Assembly: GCA_002727275.1 (NCBI GenBank)
Contig: PBWO01000039.1
Span: forward strand, 1 to 53,952
DNA length: 53,952 nt
Source of the DNA: Methanobacteriota archaeon
GTDB taxonomy: Archaea > Thermoplasmatota > Poseidoniia > Poseidoniales > Thalassarchaeaceae
Direction of reading: 5' to 3'
Part shown: piece by piece, positions 52,667 to 53,952 of the stretch
Layout: each line of letters starts with the position of its first letter
Numbering within the stretch: position 1 is the first letter of the stretch
Notes under the pieces: generated by a model
What the model was told of the DNA's origin: nothing
Seen by the model: only the letters and a program-made list of their open reading frames with translations
Databases searched by the model: none
Translations under genes and position numbers: made by a program

Positions 52667-52858
52667 ATGGGCAACATTAGACCCTCATTCATCAAGATTA
52701 GAGCGATTAGGCTTCTAGAAGTATATCCTGATCAGTTTACAGACGATTTTGATACTAACAAGCATCTAGTCAGTGAATATACTGATGTCGACAATAAGAG
52801 GATGAGAAACTGGATTGCCGGTTACATCACTCGCTACAAACAACGTCGTACTGATTGA
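52667..52858 (+). CDS. rps17e: 30S ribosomal protein S17e
   Basis: A 63-residue S17e, starting [24 protein letters not shown] and ending [14 protein letters not shown], both typical. The ATG has GGAGGCCTGAGA upstream, giving tight coupling to L31e. It belongs to the archaeal/eukaryotic set of small-subunit proteins. Confidence 0.94.
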   Translation: MGNIRPSFIKIRAIRLLEVYPDQFTDDFDTNKHLVSEYTDVDNKRMRNWIAGYITRYKQRRTD

Positions 52859-52892
52859 GCACGCTCTTGATGGATGACTCCTTGCGAACAGC

Positions 52893-53651
52893 ATGGGTGA
52901 CCACAGGCACGAGCGCCTACCCGCATTCAACAAAGACGTCTGTGTAGTTCTGGTCAATCCTCAGACTGATGGCAACATAGGTGCCGTCGCGCGCTCGATG
53001 CTCAACTTCGGTTTCACTGACCTACGTATAGTTGGGCGTACTCCAGATTGGTCTGAAGAGACAAGAAACAGGGCTAAGAATGCCCAAACAGTACTTGAAA
53101 AATCCCAGTGTTTCGAATCATTCCAAGATGCCATTTCTGACTGCTCTATTGTAGTAGGAACATCCGGTAAAAGAGAGGATGGTGATAAGACGGTGATGAG
53201 GCATTTCCTACTCCCAGATGAGCTTCCTTCGAGACTATCTCATGCAGAAGGTAGAGTTGCTCTAGTTTTCGGCCCTGAAGGAAAGGGACTACTCAATGAA
53301 GAACTCTCTATGTGCGATCTATTAGTAACGATTCCAACATGGGAAGGATATCCAATACTCAACCTAAGTCACGCTGTTACAGTAATCTGCTATTCGTGGT
53401 TCATTTCTTCTGATAGAAGAATTCCATTCGGTGCTGAGGAGAGGTTATTAGAGCCAGAACTCAGAATTAGACTAAGGCAGGAAATTACTCGGTTAACCGA
53501 GAATATACCAGCTAAAGAGCACAGAAGAAAAGGTATCGAAGAGACACTAACTAGAGTGATTCTTAGAGGATTGCCTAAGGATGACGAAATCCATAGATTA
53601 CTAGGGGTAATTTCAGAAGCAGCAGATTCGTTCGAGAAAAACAATTCATAG
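52893..53651 (+). CDS. trmJ: SpoU/TrmJ-family RNA 2'-O-methyltransferase
   Basis: A 252-residue SPOUT methyltransferase. VVLVNPQTDGNIGAVARSMLNFGF is motif 1 with the catalytic arginine. LVFGPEGKGLLNEEL is motif 2, and the knot segment is TIPTWEGYPILNLSHAVTVICY. It fits TrmJ, which methylates position 32 of tRNAs, although rRNA targets are possible. A C-terminal helical extension (about residues 165-250) is usual for TrmJ. It starts 34 bases after S17e, so it may be part of the ribosomal operon. Confidence 0.88.
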   Translation: MGDHRHERLPAFNKDVCVVLVNPQTDGNIGAVARSMLNFGFTDLRIVGRTPDWSEETRNRAKNAQTVLEKSQCFESFQDAISDCSIVVGTSGKREDGDKTVMRHFLLPDELPSRLSHAEGRVALVFGPEGKGLLNEELSMCDLLVTIPTWEGYPILNLSHAVTVICYSWFISSDRRIPFGAEERLLEPELRIRLRQEITRLTENIPAKEHRRKGIEETLTRVILRGLPKDDEIHRLLGVISEAADSFEKNNS

Positions 53652-53678
53652 GGTACCCTATGACTCGGTGATGAGTCA
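53649..53678 (+). other. Adjacent inverted repeats at the end of trmJ
   Basis: TAGGGTACCCTA (53649-53660) is a perfect 12-base palindrome that includes the trmJ stop TAG. Next to it TGACTC and GAGTCA (53661-53678) flank a 6-base loop. The pair sits between convergent genes and may mark the 3' end of the transcript. Confidence 0.35.
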
Positions 53679-53686
53679 ATGGGGTT

Positions 53687-53848
53687 TCAAAGGGGTCTCT
53701 TGAAGTAGAACACCTTGAGTTTTCCTGGCTTTTTGCCTCTCACTGAAACTAATTCCCAACCCTGACTTCCTAAATCATTCAACATTTCAGAAATCTGGGT
53801 ATACGCTGCATCTGAATTTTCTACAATCCTATACTCCCACTGTGTCAT
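53687..53848 (-). CDS. DUF4177-like small protein
   Basis: A 53-residue protein starting MTQWEYRIVEN, with the short helix AYTQISEMLNDLGSQGWELVSV and the end VFYFKRPL. This is the pattern of the DUF4177 family: a single alpha/beta unit with the conserved LGxxGWELV. Its function is unknown. The start is ATG 53848; the track ORF adds 7 residues. It is convergent with trmJ, 35 bases apart. The right edge of the window beyond it holds nothing recognisable. Confidence 0.75.
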   Translation of the reverse strand: MTQWEYRIVENSDAAYTQISEMLNDLGSQGWELVSVRGKKPGKLKVFYFKRPL

Positions 53849-53952
53849 GAATCCGGATAGGGTTCCCAAACTTCAATGTGACTCATTCGCTACTCATTGA
53901 TGGTATTTCCATCATCCAAATATCAAAATTTCCAGATCTATCAGAGTGAAAA

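Noticed and set aside
1-53952. Mobile elements, CRISPR arrays, prophage, or rRNA operon
   Set aside because: I saw no transposase, integrase, direct-repeat array or rRNA sequence; gene content is continuous and housekeeping in type.

Overview
The window is a dense, mostly housekeeping stretch of an archaeal chromosome. Archaeal markers are the SRP (7S) RNA, ribosomal proteins S19e/L39e/L31e/S17e, an FttA/aCPSF1-type KH plus beta-CASP ribonuclease, an archaeal proteasome beta subunit with a short propeptide, a tRNA-splicing endonuclease, ZPR1, SepF and a geranylgeranyl reductase. These sit beside genes more usual in bacteria: PntAB, class-2 (quinone-linked) PyrD, MqnC, CcmE, TatC, YdeP/FdhD, PlsC, DHFR/ThyA. 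Moderate GC, many signal-peptide proteins with a C-terminal membrane anchor, and this gene mix suggest a marine planktonic Thermoplasmatota archaeon of Marine Group II (Poseidoniales). That placement is inference from gene content, not a database result.

Layout. 1-1.1 kb: small membrane proteins, one cut by the left edge, with two inverted repeats. 1.1-3.7 kb: minus-strand DoxX-like, folA, thyA and a PlsC-type acyltransferase. 3.7-9.2 kb: an exported protein, a saccharopine-dehydrogenase-like oxidoreductase, trpS, zpr1, sepF and psmB. 9.2-12.8 kb: FttA, small proteins, tRNA-Pro(TGG) and a Nudix hydrolase. 12.9-16.9 kb: malate dehydrogenase divergent from a three-gene transhydrogenase operon (pntA1-pntA2-pntB). 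16.9-21.1 kb: an exported CSCH-motif protein, a TatC with an unexpected cysteine-rich C-terminal domain, and an M6-like metalloprotease. 21.1-29.5 kb: endA, a PfkB/RfaE-like kinase, an exported anchored protein, an M24 peptidase, mqnC, a membrane protein and geranylgeranyl reductase. 29.6-34.9 kb: topA, a hypothetical, pyrD, ccmE, SRP RNA and an EVE protein. 34.8-41.4 kb: an MMPL/RND exporter, valS and serA. 41.5-49.6 kb: superoxide dismutase, a membrane protein, ygfZ-iscA divergent from fdhD-ydeP, and a TPR protein. 49.6-50.8 kb: an operon of flavin reductase, a 58-residue membrane protein absent from the ORF track, and a PqqD-like protein. 51.7-53.95 kb: ribosomal operon S19e-L39e-L31e-S17e, a SpoU/TrmJ methyltransferase and a DUF4177 protein.

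Common threads. Respiration is implied by MqnC (menaquinone by the futalosine route), quinone-linked PyrD, PntAB and a CcmE of the CxxxY type. Protein export is implied by TatC and several signal-peptide proteins. Fe-S and molybdenum cofactor enzymes cluster around 43-48 kb. Genes are very tightly packed: almost every convergent pair abuts or overlaps by up to 13 bases, and most operon joints are 4-base ATGA/GTGA overlaps. No insertion sequence, CRISPR array, prophage or rRNA was seen, and no gene-free stretch exceeds 300 bases. The strongest leads for novelty are the TatC fusion, the PqqD-like mini-operon, the two calcium-binding-type loops in the RND exporter, and several perfect inverted repeats in promoter regions.
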